A stretch of 43,322 nucleotides of DNA from JAGTVB01 sp964624765 (GTDB lineage Bacteria > Pseudomonadota > Gammaproteobacteria > HK1): positions 1-43,322 of the forward strand of contig CAZUZO010000006.1 of NCBI GenBank assembly GCA_964624765.1, written 5' to 3'. The notes beneath the pieces were generated by a model. It did not search any database, was not told the origin of the DNA, and was given only the letters and a program-made list of their open reading frames with translations. A program made the position numbers and the translations under genes. Each line of letters begins with the position of its first letter. The stretch's first letter is position 1. Of this stretch, positions 1-8,173 are shown one piece after another.

Positions 1-158
1 TCATGTACTCCCTTGTACACTCCGGTTGTTACTCGCCCCATCCTTGGGGCTCGCCTCTTCGAGGCCAGCTTAACGCTGTTCAAAATCGTTCCCGACGATT
101 TTGTCGCCACCGTGCGCCTTGCGACCCTGGCGCTCGTGACCTTTTTAAAACAGCTTCT
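1..158 (-). repeat. Repeat family A, copy A1 (cut by window edge)
   Basis: About 90% identical by eye to the same part of the copy at 32313-32531. It ends with the terminal motif TTTTTAAAACAGCTTCT at 142-158. Inside are an AAAATCG...CGATTTT palindrome near 80-104 and a GC-rich stem near 37-66. No credible protein is encoded; the open frame across 3-263 is an artefact of the repeat. The other end lies outside the window. Confidence 0.85.
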
Positions 159-299
159 GCGGTGACTGCCCGAGGATACGCTGCACTCCTGCACGGCGTT
201 TCCAGGCTTGGGTTTGTCTTGGGCGGCCGGTGCATGATAGCTTTGCCGGCGCACTCGTTTTGAATGACTCAACCTCCCCGCTCTGTTGGAGATTTTCTC

Positions 300-1223
300 A
301 TGAAAGTAGCCCTAATCGGCGGAACCGGTTTTCTCGGCGCCTACATCGTGGATGAACTCATTAGCCAGGGACATCTGCCCGTGCTATTGGTGCGACCGGG
401 AAGCGAGCCCAAGATCGATTATCCACAACAGTGTGTTACGGTAGTCGGGGAGGTCGCGGATGCCGACGCTATCCGACGTACCCTCGATGGCTGCGAAGCG
501 GCCATCTACAACGTGGGCATTCTGCGAGAGTTTCGAGGCAAGGGGATCACTTTTCAGGCGTTGCACCTGGAGGGTGCGCAACGCGTGATGGATATCGCGC
601 TCGAATTGGGGGTTCGGCGTTTCCTGTTGACGAGCGCCAACGGCGCTAAACCCGACGGTACCGCCTACCAGAAAACCAAGCACTTGGCCGAGCAATACCT
701 CAGGACAATAGAACTTGACTGGACCGTGTTTCGTCCGTCGGTGATCTATGGTCCACCGCGTGGGCGGAAAGAATTTGTCACCGAGTTGCGCGATAAGATC
801 ATTCGCTCGCCGTTACCAGCACCCCTGTTCTATGAGGGACTGCTGCCGTTGCGTCCCGGTAGTTTTGTGATATCGCCGATTCACGCCAAAGATGTGGCCA
901 TGATCTATGCAAAGTCCCTGACAATGCCGCAGGCGATACACCAAACCTACCCCCTGTGCGGGCCGGATCCGTTGGAGTGGCGAACCCTTATTCAAACCGT
1001 GGCTCGGGCTAGCGGCACCCATAAGCTAGCACTGCCGGCGCCGGCATTGGCGCTCAAGCCTTTGGTTTTCCTATTCGAGCAATTTGAGTTTTTCCCGATA
1101 ACCCAGGATCACTTGCAAATGCTGATGGAAGGGAATACCTGTGATTCGTGGGAGGTGTTTGAGCTTTTCGGTATTGAACCTATCTCCTTCAATGAGGCAA
1201 GTTTATATTACTTGCAGGCATAA
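300..1223 (+). CDS. Atypical SDR / NmrA-like NAD(P)-dependent epimerase-dehydratase family protein
   Basis: The protein is 307 aa and begins with a Rossmann nucleotide-binding motif, GGTGFLG at residues 8-14. A YxxxK pair (Y123, K127) follows in the usual SDR position, and FRPSVIYGP is typical of extended/atypical SDRs. The family includes NDUFA9-like and NmrA-like proteins that bind NAD(P)H; the substrate cannot be told from sequence. The start at 300 is preferred over an in-frame ATG at 264 because GGAG lies 8 bases before it and the Rossmann strand begins at once. Repeat A1 lies upstream and a repeat-rich gap lies downstream, so it is probably transcribed alone. There is no signal peptide; a hydrophobic patch near the C-terminus could support loose membrane contact. 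Confidence 0.85.
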   Translation: MKVALIGGTGFLGAYIVDELISQGHLPVLLVRPGSEPKIDYPQQCVTVVGEVADADAIRRTLDGCEAAIYNVGILREFRGKGITFQALHLEGAQRVMDIALELGVRRFLLTSANGAKPDGTAYQKTKHLAEQYLRTIELDWTVFRPSVIYGPPRGRKEFVTELRDKIIRSPLPAPLFYEGLLPLRPGSFVISPIHAKDVAMIYAKSLTMPQAIHQTYPLCGPDPLEWRTLIQTVARASGTHKLALPAPALALKPLVFLFEQFEFFPITQDHLQMLMEGNTCDSWEVFELFGIEPISFNEASLYYLQA

Positions 1224-1452
1224 CGGTTCACTCTCTTAGTGCCACGGGTAGGCGCAGTGCTCCTGTCTCGCAAGAGGCTATGGAAAAGACTGCGCGTGCC
1301 TAATTGGCGTTACCACGGGGCTTGTGTTGACCCATATCGTCAGAGGCGACTTGAAAGGCGGCAAATGACCCTGCTAGCACAAGCCTTAGGGCGACGGGGT
1401 TGCCAACCTCGACGTTAAAGACTCATGGTCATGGTTTTATTCGGGGGGCTCG

Positions 1453-1529
1453 GGAGTACACCGTCGGCACTCAAGCCTTCGGCATCTGAACCCCTGGCGG
1501 CAAGGATGTATTGCGGCTGGATGTCGGAC
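1453..1529 (-). repeat. Degenerate fragment of repeat family C
   Basis: It runs parallel to the start of the copy at 30566-30743: ACACCGTCGG, then CAAGCCTTCGGCA, then GGCGGCAAGG, with many substitutions. The terminal inverted repeats are gone. The rest of the 1224-1581 gap shows no gene that can be supported. Confidence 0.6.
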
Positions 1530-1535
1530 CCACGC

Positions 1536-1557
1536 GACATTCTTATAGACAGCTTCT
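1536..1557 (-). repeat. Solo terminal end of repeat family A
   Basis: GACATTCTTATAGACAGCTTCT closely matches the right end of the copy at 32313-32531 (GACATTTTTAAGACAGCTTCT). No internal A sequence accompanies it, so it looks like a remnant. It lies about 25 bp before the sohB start. Confidence 0.5.
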
Positions 1558-1581
1558 AAGGGGACGAACGAGGAGCCGGTA

Positions 1582-2598
1582 ATGGCAGAGATTCTAACGG
1601 AGTACGTTCTTTTTCTGGCGAAAGTGGTCACCGTAGTGGTTGCGGTCGGCTTGACGGTTGCCCTGATCGTCGCTTCCGCTCGCCGGGAACACCTGCCCGA
1701 AAAACTGGAAGTCAAGCACCTCAACGGCAAGTACGAGGCAATGGCCAATGTGTTGCGCAAGGAAACGCTGTCGAAAAAAGCCTTCAAAGCACACGTGAAG
1801 CAAGAGAAAACCCGTAAAAAGGCGGACAAGAAACGCCAGCAGGCGGCCGGCGATGGAACCCGTCCCCGGATTTTTGTTCTCAACTTCCACGGTGATATCA
1901 AGGCCACTGCCGTGAGCTCTTTGCGCGAGGAAGTCACAGCGCTGTTGTTGTTGGCAAATCCCGATGATGAAGTGGCAGTGAGATTGGAAAATGCCGGTGG
2001 TCTTGTGCATGAGCATGGGCTTGCCGCATCCCAACTGATGCGGATCAAGGAAAAGCAAATCCCCTTAACCATAATGGTGGATAAAATCGCGGCGAGTGGA
2101 GGCTATATGATGGCTTGCGTCGGCGATCGCATCATGGCAGCGCCCTTTGCCGTGGTGGGATCCATCGGGGTAGTTGCTCAACTGCCGAATTTCCACCGTC
2201 TGCTGGATAAACACGGGATCGATTTCGAGCAGTTTATGGCTGGCCAGTTCAAGCGAACGGTGACTGTTTTCGGTCGCAATTCAGACGAAGGGCGCGCGAA
2301 GCTGAAGGAAGAACTTGAAGATACTCACCTCCTGTTTAAGGATTTTGTGATTAAACATCGTCCCTCCGTCGAGATCGATCGGGTTGCTACCGGTGAGCAC
2401 TGGTATGGGGCTCGGGCTCTAGAGTTGAAACTGGTCGATGGGCTTATGACTAGCGATAATTACCTACTTGAAGCCAGTCGGCGTGCTGAGCTTTACGAGG
2501 TTGTTTACAGCGGGAGGCGCTCCGTTGCACAGCGCGTTGCGTCACTGATGAAGCAGGCATGGGAGGAACGATTGGTACCAGGAAGCAAATTGCTATGA
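1582..2598 (+). CDS. sohB: SohB, inner-membrane serine protease of the S49/SppA family
   Basis: The 338-aa protein has one N-terminal membrane segment (about residues 8-31), a charged lysine-rich linker (about 55-90) and an S49 peptidase domain. The nucleophile is very probably S172 in AASGGY, and the general-base lysine K224 in QFKR lies 52 residues later, as expected for SppA/SohB Ser-Lys dyad enzymes. Family members cleave signal-peptide remnants or membrane-associated peptides on the periplasmic side. The length matches SohB (about 340-350 aa) and not the double-domain SppA. GAGGAG sits 6 bases before the ATG. A small unknown gene follows 26 bp later and may be cotranscribed. Confidence 0.93.
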   Translation: MAEILTEYVLFLAKVVTVVVAVGLTVALIVASARREHLPEKLEVKHLNGKYEAMANVLRKETLSKKAFKAHVKQEKTRKKADKKRQQAAGDGTRPRIFVLNFHGDIKATAVSSLREEVTALLLLANPDDEVAVRLENAGGLVHEHGLAASQLMRIKEKQIPLTIMVDKIAASGGYMMACVGDRIMAAPFAVVGSIGVVAQLPNFHRLLDKHGIDFEQFMAGQFKRTVTVFGRNSDEGRAKLKEELEDTHLLFKDFVIKHRPSVEIDRVATGEHWYGARALELKLVDGLMTSDNYLLEASRRAELYEVVYSGRRSVAQRVASLMKQAWEERLVPGSKLL

Positions 2599-2624
2599 GC
2601 GCAGTCTAGGCCACCCTGCCCGGT

Positions 2625-3089
2625 ATGTCTTACTCACGACTTCTTCGGCGATATGTCGCCTACTACCGAGGGTGGTGCCAGGCGTTCGGGGAACATGAGG
2701 TCGATGAGGAGCCAAATAATCCGCCGGCAGACGACGGCATACAATGGCTGTTTGGAGAGAATCGTGTCGGACTCATCTTGCCCGAGGAAATCAGGAAGCG
2801 CTTTCTGAAAGAGCTCGTGAGCAGGAAGACCGGAGAGCCCAGCATCGGTTTTTCTCGATCCTCCTCCGAGATCACCATTAACGATACGGTATGCTCGGTC
2901 TTGTGCGGCCACATCGAACGCGGGGTGCCGCGGTTGGTCGTGTTGGCAAAGCAGCACTCGGAGCTACACATGTTTCTGACTCACCATCTATGCTATGCGC
3001 CAGGAACCCGGATCATCACCTTTTCCAGCACCAGACCGCTCGGAATCCTTTACAAGGAGATCGATCCACTGGTGTTGTTTATTCGTTGA
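2625..3089 (+). CDS. Hypothetical protein, 154 aa
   Basis: I do not recognise this protein. It has 154 residues, an aromatic/basic N-terminus, an acidic stretch near 23-38 and a C-terminal half that reads like a compact alpha/beta domain (about 85-154). Three cysteines lie at about 90-125. There is no signal peptide or membrane span. It starts 26 bp after sohB, which suggests cotranscription, but no good Shine-Dalgarno sequence is visible before the ATG. Its balanced amino-acid composition supports a real gene; its function and exact start are unknown. Confidence 0.5.
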   Translation: MSYSRLLRRYVAYYRGWCQAFGEHEVDEEPNNPPADDGIQWLFGENRVGLILPEEIRKRFLKELVSRKTGEPSIGFSRSSSEITINDTVCSVLCGHIERGVPRLVVLAKQHSELHMFLTHHLCYAPGTRIITFSSTRPLGILYKEIDPLVLFIR

Positions 3090-3165
3090 TCGAACTGACC
3101 TAGCTCAGATGAGTGGTGCGGTTGTGTCAGGGCGACCGCGAACCGATGGTGACGAGCCGCATCTA

Positions 3166-3384
3166 AGAAGCGGTTTTGAAAATGTCACGAACGCCGGCAG
3201 AGCAGGGCGCACAGCGGTGACAAAATCGTCCGGAACGATTTTGAACAGCTGGAAGCTGGCCCCGAAGGGGCGAGCCCCACGGATGGGGCGAGTCACCACC
3301 GGAGTGTACAAGGGAGTGCATGAGGATGGCGAGCCGCTTTGCGACGCAGCTATGGCAAGCGCGGTAGTTTTTAAAACAGCTTCT
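3166..3384 (+). repeat. Repeat family A, copy A2 (complete, MITE-like)
   Basis: A 219-bp non-coding element. It begins AGAAGCGGTTTTGAAAA and ends TTTTTAAAACAGCTTCT, an imperfect terminal inverted repeat of about 17-20 bp. Inside are the palindrome AAAATCGTCCGGAACGATTTT (21 bases, one centre base) near 3223-3243 and GC-rich stems near 3259-3295. It has the same length as the copy at 32313-32531, in opposite orientation. It fills most of the 3090-3447 gap. Confidence 0.85.
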
Positions 3385-3402
3385 AAGGAGAGTGAACTCC
3401 AC

Positions 3403-3408
3403 TATAAT
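3403..3408 (+). promoter_or_regulatory. Candidate -10 box TATAAT for the gene at 3448
   Basis: A perfect TATAAT 18 bp after the end of repeat A2 and 39 bp before the start codon. With 16-18 bp spacing the -35 position falls in the last bases of A2 (GCTTCT or TTCTAA), a poor match to TTGACA. The repeat may therefore have changed the upstream half of this promoter. Confidence 0.5.
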
Positions 3409-3447
3409 GCCAAAGAGCCTATTCGGGCAGACGAAGGAGGACAAGCG

Positions 3448-3957
3448 ATGAGGCGCATCTATTTTTTGCTACCGGATATCGAACGCGCGCGCCGGGTCGT
3501 CGATGAGCTACTCTTGGCACGCATCGAAGAGCATCACATCCACATTCTCGCTAAAGAAGGGGTTCCGATGGAAAACCTTCCCGAGGCTTCGTTTCTGCAG
3601 AAGAGCGATTTTGTGCCAGCACTTGAACGTGGGTTGGCCGTTGGGGGGGGAGCCGGTATTCTGGCTGGTCTGGTCGCTGTGACGTTTCCGCCTGCAGGCA
3701 TGATCCTAGGTGGGGGAGCCCTGCTGGGTATCGCCTTAGCGGGTGCTGGTATGGGCGCTTGGATCTCGAGCATGATCGGCATGGATGTCCCGAACCGACA
3801 ACTTAAGGCTTTCACCGAGGCCGTCGAGCAAGGGGAAATCTTGATGTTGGTGGATGTTCCAAAAGCGCGTGTGGAGGAGATCGAAACCCTCGTCAAGAGC
3901 CACCATCCGGAGGTTGATATCGAAGGGACCGAACCGACTATACCTCCTTTCCCGTAA
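3448..3957 (+). CDS. Glycine-rich membrane protein (DUF1269-like)
   Basis: The 169-aa protein has a soluble N-terminal region (1-60) that resembles a small alpha/beta fold, a glycine/alanine-rich hydrophobic stretch at about 62-110 likely to form one or two membrane helices, and a charged C-terminal domain ending in a proline-rich tail. This arrangement is typical of DUF1269-like membrane proteins of unknown function. The start was chosen because GAAGGAGG lies 7 bases before this ATG; the frame stays open upstream only through repeat A2. It appears monocistronic, with a TATAAT at 3403 and a repeat-filled gap after it. Confidence 0.8.
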   Translation: MRRIYFLLPDIERARRVVDELLLARIEEHHIHILAKEGVPMENLPEASFLQKSDFVPALERGLAVGGGAGILAGLVAVTFPPAGMILGGGALLGIALAGAGMGAWISSMIGMDVPNRQLKAFTEAVEQGEILMLVDVPKARVEEIETLVKSHHPEVDIEGTEPTIPPFP

Positions 3958-4105
3958 ACCGTGCGTGTTCATCGTTGCGGCACCGTTTCGCTCTTTGCTT
4001 GAGGGCTGCGCCCCATTCTGTTTCTCAAGAGGAGGTGGGAATATCCGTGGGAATTTCTCGGTCAGCTTAACTCCGGCAGGCCCCTTGGCGTTTGGGGTGT
4101 GGCAA

Positions 4106-4170
4106 GGGGGGCCGGAACCAGGCTGACGCCGATGTCTTCACGGTCTCTCCAACGCCCCCGCGGTTCGCTG
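4106..4170 (-). repeat. Degenerate fragment of repeat family C
   Basis: GCCGGAACCAGGCTGAC, then GATGTCTTCACGG, follows the order of the C copy at 30566-30743 (GCCGGAGCCAAGCCGAC, then GACGTCTTCACGG). The rest of 3958-4213 contains no supportable gene. Confidence 0.45.
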
Positions 4171-4213
4171 CAGCCTCCTAAGATACCCTTCCCATAAGAC
4201 CCCATCGCGAAAT

Positions 4214-4420
4214 GGCGTTGGTCATCGTTTCGGCCGTTTGATGACGTTTGCCCTGGGGGCAGCCGACCGCGGGCCGCAAGGGACGCCGTGAAGACGTCCC
4301 TGTCGGCTTGGGTCCGGCGCCTTTACACACACCCTTGCGCGCTAGGGGTTCGGCTGCCGAAGGCTTGGGGCGCCGAAGGGATGCTCCGAAGAGCAACCCT
4401 GATGAAGCGATGACCATGCC
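4214..4420 (+). repeat. Repeat family C, copy C2 (complete, MITE-like)
   Basis: A 207-bp element beginning GGCGTTGGTCATCGTTTCGG and ending GAAGCGATGACCATGCC, so the ends form an inverted repeat around TGGTCATCG. The flanks TCGCGAAAT (4205-4213) and CCGCGAAGT (4421-4429) agree at 7 of 9 positions and may be a decayed target duplication. Internal palindromes include GGGACGCC...GACGTCCC and TTCGGCTGCCGAA. It lies between the membrane-protein gene and pyrG. Confidence 0.8.
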
Positions 4421-4653
4421 CCGCGAAGTGATGCACCTTGCCGGGTTCTTCCGACTGGGCATTTATGAGATGATTCGTGTCTGTTGCTGCGATCCTTTCC
4501 GGATCTTCGCAGCCGGGATTGTGGCCACCTCTAGCCGCCCTGGCGTGCCGTTAGCGTAGCCTTTGGAGTCAACGCTGCGGTCCTTCCCAATGGGCGCTCC
4601 GGCGGGTCCGGGCGGCGGCAGCAGTCGCGCCGATAATCTCTGCCAATAAAACC

Positions 4654-6294
4654 ATGGAACGATTTATTTTTGTCACCGGCGGCGTGGTCTCTTCCCTCGG
4701 CAAAGGTATTGCGTCGGCCTCGCTTGCGGCAGTACTGGAGGCGCGGGACATCAAGGTGACGCTGGTCAAGTTGGATCCCTATATCAATGTGGATCCGGGG
4801 ACGATGAATCCGTTGCAGCACGGTGAAGTATATGTCACCGAGGATGGTGCCGAGACCGATCTCGATCTAGGGCATTACGAACGGTTTGTGCGAGCCCGGA
4901 TGAGACAGGTGAATAATTTCACCGCCGGTCAGATCTACGAGCGGGTGATTCGCAAGGAGCGTCGCGGGGATTACCTTGGGGAAACCATCCAGGTCATTCC
5001 TCACATCACCGACGAGATGAAAACCTGTATCCGACGGGCCGCGGCCGGAGCTGAGGTGGCCATGGTGGAAATCGGTGGCACGGTGGGTGATATCGAGTCA
5101 CTGCCGTTTCTCGAAGCCATCCGCCAGATGGGGATCGAAGCGGGCCGTCAACGGGTGCTCTTCATCCACCTCACACTGGTTCCCTATATTGCGGCCGCGG
5201 GGGAGATCAAGACCAAACCGACCCAGCATTCGGTGGCCCAGCTGCGCTCGATCGGTATCCAACCCGATATCTTGTTATGTCGTGCTGATCGACCGGTGCC
5301 TGCTAACGAAAGGCGAAAGATAGCCCTGTTTACCAATGTAGAAGAGCGCGCAGTGATCTCTGCGGTGGATACCGACAGCATTTATAAGGTGCCCCGCATG
5401 TTCCATGAGCAAGGCCTGGATGATATCGTCGTGGAGCGGCTGGGCTTGCATGCGCAAGCGATCGATTTGAGCGAGTGGGACCGGGTCGTGGAGCGCCTCG
5501 AGCATCCAACGCGGCAAGTCAGGATAGCGATGGTGGGCAAGTATATCGACCTGACCGAATCGTATAAGTCGCTGTCGGAGGCTTTGACCCACGCCGGAAT
5601 TCACACCCAGACTAAGGTCGATATAGACTATATCGATTCTGAGCACATCGAGCGTGAGGGGCCCGATTGCCTGCGGCCGATGCACGGTATCTTAGTTCCG
5701 GGGGGATTCGGCAAGCGCGGTATCGAGGGCAAGGTTCGGGCGGTCCAGTTTGCGCGGGAGAACGCTGTTCCGTACTTGGGGATCTGTCTCGGGATGCAGG
5801 TGGCCGTCATCGAGTTCGCACGTCACAAGGCGGGTCTGACGGGGGCCAACAGCACCGAGTTCAATCCTGAGAGTCCTCATCCAGTCGTGGCATTGGTCAA
5901 TGAGTGGACTACCGAGGAGGGTTTGCTTGAGCGTCGTGACGCGGCCTCTGAGCTCGGTGGCACGATGCGGCTGGGCGGTCAGCAGATACGTTTGCAACCC
6001 GGGTCGCGGGCCCGTCAGATCTACGGCCAAGCGATCATCAACGAACGTCATCGCCATCGTTATGAAGTCAACAATAGCTATCTGCCGATCCTTCAGGACG
6101 CCGGGCTGATGGTCGCGGGAAGAACCGTCGATGGCAATCTCGTGGAGGTGATCGAGCTGCCCGATCACCCTTGGTTTATTGGCTGTCAGTTCCATCCGGA
6201 GTTCACTTCTACCCCGCGGGATGGCCACCCGCTGTTTGCCGCCTTCATCGAGGCTGCCAACTCCCGACGGACACTATCGAAGGAGGAGGATTGA
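4654..6294 (+). CDS. pyrG: CTP synthase (glutamine-hydrolysing)
   Basis: The enzyme converts UTP, ATP and glutamine to CTP, the last step of pyrimidine nucleotide synthesis. The protein is 546 aa, the normal length. The N-terminal synthase domain (about 1-266) shows the P-loop-like SSLGKG motif (13-18) and DPYINVDPGT (41-50). The C-terminal class-I glutamine amidotransferase domain has the nucleophile C378 in GICLGMQ and the H514/E516 pair in FHPEF. It heads the pyrG-eno-ftsB-ispD-ispF series common in gammaproteobacteria, but a 508-bp gap with a C repeat separates it from eno, so the two are probably transcribed separately. No anomalies in motifs. Confidence 0.98.
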   Translation: MERFIFVTGGVVSSLGKGIASASLAAVLEARDIKVTLVKLDPYINVDPGTMNPLQHGEVYVTEDGAETDLDLGHYERFVRARMRQVNNFTAGQIYERVIRKERRGDYLGETIQVIPHITDEMKTCIRRAAAGAEVAMVEIGGTVGDIESLPFLEAIRQMGIEAGRQRVLFIHLTLVPYIAAAGEIKTKPTQHSVAQLRSIGIQPDILLCRADRPVPANERRKIALFTNVEERAVISAVDTDSIYKVPRMFHEQGLDDIVVERLGLHAQAIDLSEWDRVVERLEHPTRQVRIAMVGKYIDLTESYKSLSEALTHAGIHTQTKVDIDYIDSEHIEREGPDCLRPMHGILVPGGFGKRGIEGKVRAVQFARENAVPYLGICLGMQVAVIEFARHKAGLTGANSTEFNPESPHPVVALVNEWTTEEGLLERRDAASELGGTMRLGGQQIRLQPGSRARQIYGQAIINERHRHRYEVNNSYLPILQDAGLMVAGRTVDGNLVEVIELPDHPWFIGCQFHPEFTSTPRDGHPLFAAFIEAANSRRTLSKEED

Positions 6295-6349
6295 GAGAAG
6301 TGTCCTTGGACCTGTCGTGGCCACGTCAGCGCCGCGGTGGGCTGTACTC

Positions 6350-6556
6350 GCCACGGCCCCAAGCGTCGGCCCTTTGATTGCGTTTGCCGTTGGGGCAGCC
6401 GAGCCCCGGCCGGCAAGGGGCGCCGTGAAGACGTCCCTGTCGGCTTGGATCCGGCGCTTTTGCACACACCCTTGCGCGCCCGGGGTTCGGCTGCCGAAGG
6501 CTTGGGCGCCGAAGGGATGCTCCGAAGAGCAACCGTGACGAAACGATGACCATGGC
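6350..6556 (+). repeat. Repeat family C, copy C3 (left end degenerate)
   Basis: From about 6374 onward it closely matches C2 and C5: GTTTGCCGTTGGGGCAG, the GTGAAGACGTCCCTGTCGG core, TTCGGCTGCCGAAGGC, and the right end GACGAAACGATGACCATGGC. The first 25 bases are diverged from the C consensus and no target duplication is obvious. It occupies the centre of the 6295-6802 gap between pyrG and eno. Confidence 0.8.
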
Positions 6557-6663
6557 TGCCGGCATCGTCATCAATTCGTTTCGCTCCCCTCTGAGAATCA
6601 TTTTTTAACGGCTTGTCGAACGCGAATATGAACGTCCGCTGTCGGCGGCGTGTCCAGTTCGGT

Positions 6664-6703
6664 TAGAATGGGGCGCGCGCAAGGAAGCGATGTTTCCTTG
6701 CGC
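6664..6703 (+). promoter_or_regulatory. Candidate -10 box and 5'-terminal stem-loop of the eno transcript
   Basis: TAGAAT at 6664-6669 resembles a sigma-70 -10 box; no good -35 was seen. Eight bases later comes a perfect 10-bp stem, GCGCAAGGAA (6677-6686) with TTCCTTGCGC (6694-6703) and a 7-base loop. If transcription starts near 6676, the hairpin forms the very 5' end of the eno mRNA, about 100 nt before the start codon. Confidence 0.45.
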
Positions 6704-6802
6704 TGCGTCAACAGAAGGCTACCCAGCTAGCGGGCGCCTACGGACGCCTAGTGGCTGGTGTGGTGAAAATGTGAAGACGTACGAATAAGGAGGACTCTGA
6801 CC

Positions 6803-8095
6803 GTGGCGCAAATTCGCGATATCTTAGCCCGCGAGATCCTGGACTCCCGTGGCAATCCCACCGTGGAGGCAGATGTTGTTTTGGATTCTGGGGTGATCGG
6901 ATCGGCCGCAGTGCCGTCTGGGGCGTCCACCGGCAGCCGTGAAGCGGTGGAGCTGCGAGATGGCGACAATAAGCGGTATGGCGGTAAGGGTGTGACCAAG
7001 GCCGTAGCCAACATCCGCGAAACCATCTTGCCGGCGCTTAAGGGCATGGATCCCAGCCGGCAGCAGGCCCTCGATGATAAGCTCATCGAGCTCGATGGGA
7101 CAGAGAACAAAAGCAAGCTGGGTGCCAACGCCATTTTAGCGGTATCGCTAGCCGCCGCAAAGGCTGCCGCAGCAGCCCAGGGCATTCCTCTGTACCGCTA
7201 TCTGGGAGGCGATGGTCCGTTCCTGTTGCCGGTGCCTATGATGAATATCATCAATGGCGGTGCACATGCCGACAATAACGTCGACATGCAAGAGTTCATG
7301 ATTATGCCGGTGGGGGCCCCGAGCTTGCGGGAAGCCGTGCGTTATGGCGCGGAGGTGTTTCATGCCCTAAAGAAAGTCCTGCAAGATAAGGGAATGAATA
7401 CGGCGGTGGGCGACGAAGGCGGTTTCGCGCCTAATCTACCGTCCAATGAGTCGGCCATCGAGGTGATCCTGCAAGCCATCGAGAAGGCAGGTTACACACC
7501 TGGACAGGACATCTACTTGGCTCTGGACTGTGCTAGCTCTGAATTCTATAAGAACGGCAAGTATGATATCGCTTCCGAAAACAAGCGGCTAAGCTCGGCT
7601 GAGTTTGCCGACTATTTGGCAGCATGGGTTGACAAGTACCCGATCCTTTCCATTGAGGACGGCATGAATGAGGGCGATTGGGACGGATGGGCGCTGCTGA
7701 CCGAGCGTCTAGGTAAGAAAGTGCAGCTGGTGGGGGACGACCTTTTTGTGACCAATCCGGCGATCTTAAAGGAGGGTATACAGAAAAACATTGCGAACTC
7801 CATTCTCATCAAGGTCAACCAGATCGGGACCTTGTCAGAGACATTGACCGCTATCCAGATGGCCAAAGACGCCGGCTATACCAACGTCATTTCTCACCGC
7901 TCGGGCGAGACTGAGGATGCGACGATCGCCGATCTGGCGGTGGCGACGAGCGCAGGCCAGATCAAGACCGGCTCCATGTCGCGCTCAGACCGCATTGCGA
8001 AATACAATCAGCTCATTCGCATCGAGGAGCAGCTCGAGGTTGCCGGCCAATGTCGTTATCCTGGTATGGAGGCGTTCTATAATCTGCAGAAGTAG
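6803..8095 (+). CDS. eno: Enolase (phosphopyruvate hydratase)
   Basis: It interconverts 2-phosphoglycerate and phosphoenolpyruvate in glycolysis and gluconeogenesis, and is often also part of the RNA degradosome. The protein is 430 aa, full length. Seen: the N-terminal ILDSRGNPTVE motif, ASTGSREA loop, SIEDGMNEGDWDGW metal-binding region, and the enolase signature region from about residue 334 to SHRSGETED at 364-372. The start is GTG with AAGGAGG 9 bases upstream (6787-6793), a strong site. A GC-rich hairpin follows the stop and ftsB begins 78 bp later. Confidence 0.98.
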   Translation: MAQIRDILAREILDSRGNPTVEADVVLDSGVIGSAAVPSGASTGSREAVELRDGDNKRYGGKGVTKAVANIRETILPALKGMDPSRQQALDDKLIELDGTENKSKLGANAILAVSLAAAKAAAAAQGIPLYRYLGGDGPFLLPVPMMNIINGGAHADNNVDMQEFMIMPVGAPSLREAVRYGAEVFHALKKVLQDKGMNTAVGDEGGFAPNLPSNESAIEVILQAIEKAGYTPGQDIYLALDCASSEFYKNGKYDIASENKRLSSAEFADYLAAWVDKYPILSIEDGMNEGDWDGWALLTERLGKKVQLVGDDLFVTNPAILKEGIQKNIANSILIKVNQIGTLSETLTAIQMAKDAGYTNVISHRSGETEDATIADLAVATSAGQIKTGSMSRSDRIAKYNQLIRIEEQLEVAGQCRYPGMEAFYNLQK

Positions 8096-8122
8096 CACTG
8101 ATGGTGCCGGTGGATTAGCACG

Positions 8123-8153
8123 GACCCCGGGGCGGTTCCCGCCGCTACGGGGT
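8123..8153 (+). terminator. Hairpin between eno and ftsB
   Basis: GACCCCG...CGGGGTC encloses a second stem GGCGG-TTC-CCGCC. Only a weak T-rich tail (CTCTTATCTGTCTC) follows. It could be an attenuator or mRNA-stabilising hairpin rather than a full terminator, because ftsB starts 20 bp later without an obvious promoter. Confidence 0.35.
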
Positions 8154-8173
8154 CTCTTATCTGTCTCACTTCC

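Noticed and set aside
3..263. 86-aa frame at the window start
   Set aside because: It lies inside repeat A1 and its flank; no ribosome binding site.
1437..2072. Long minus-strand frame opposite sohB
   Set aside because: It is a shadow of sohB; serine-rich composition and no motif.
2995..3447. N-terminal extension of the 3448 gene
   Set aside because: The frame stays open only because it crosses repeat A2; a strong ribosome binding site fixes the start at 3448.
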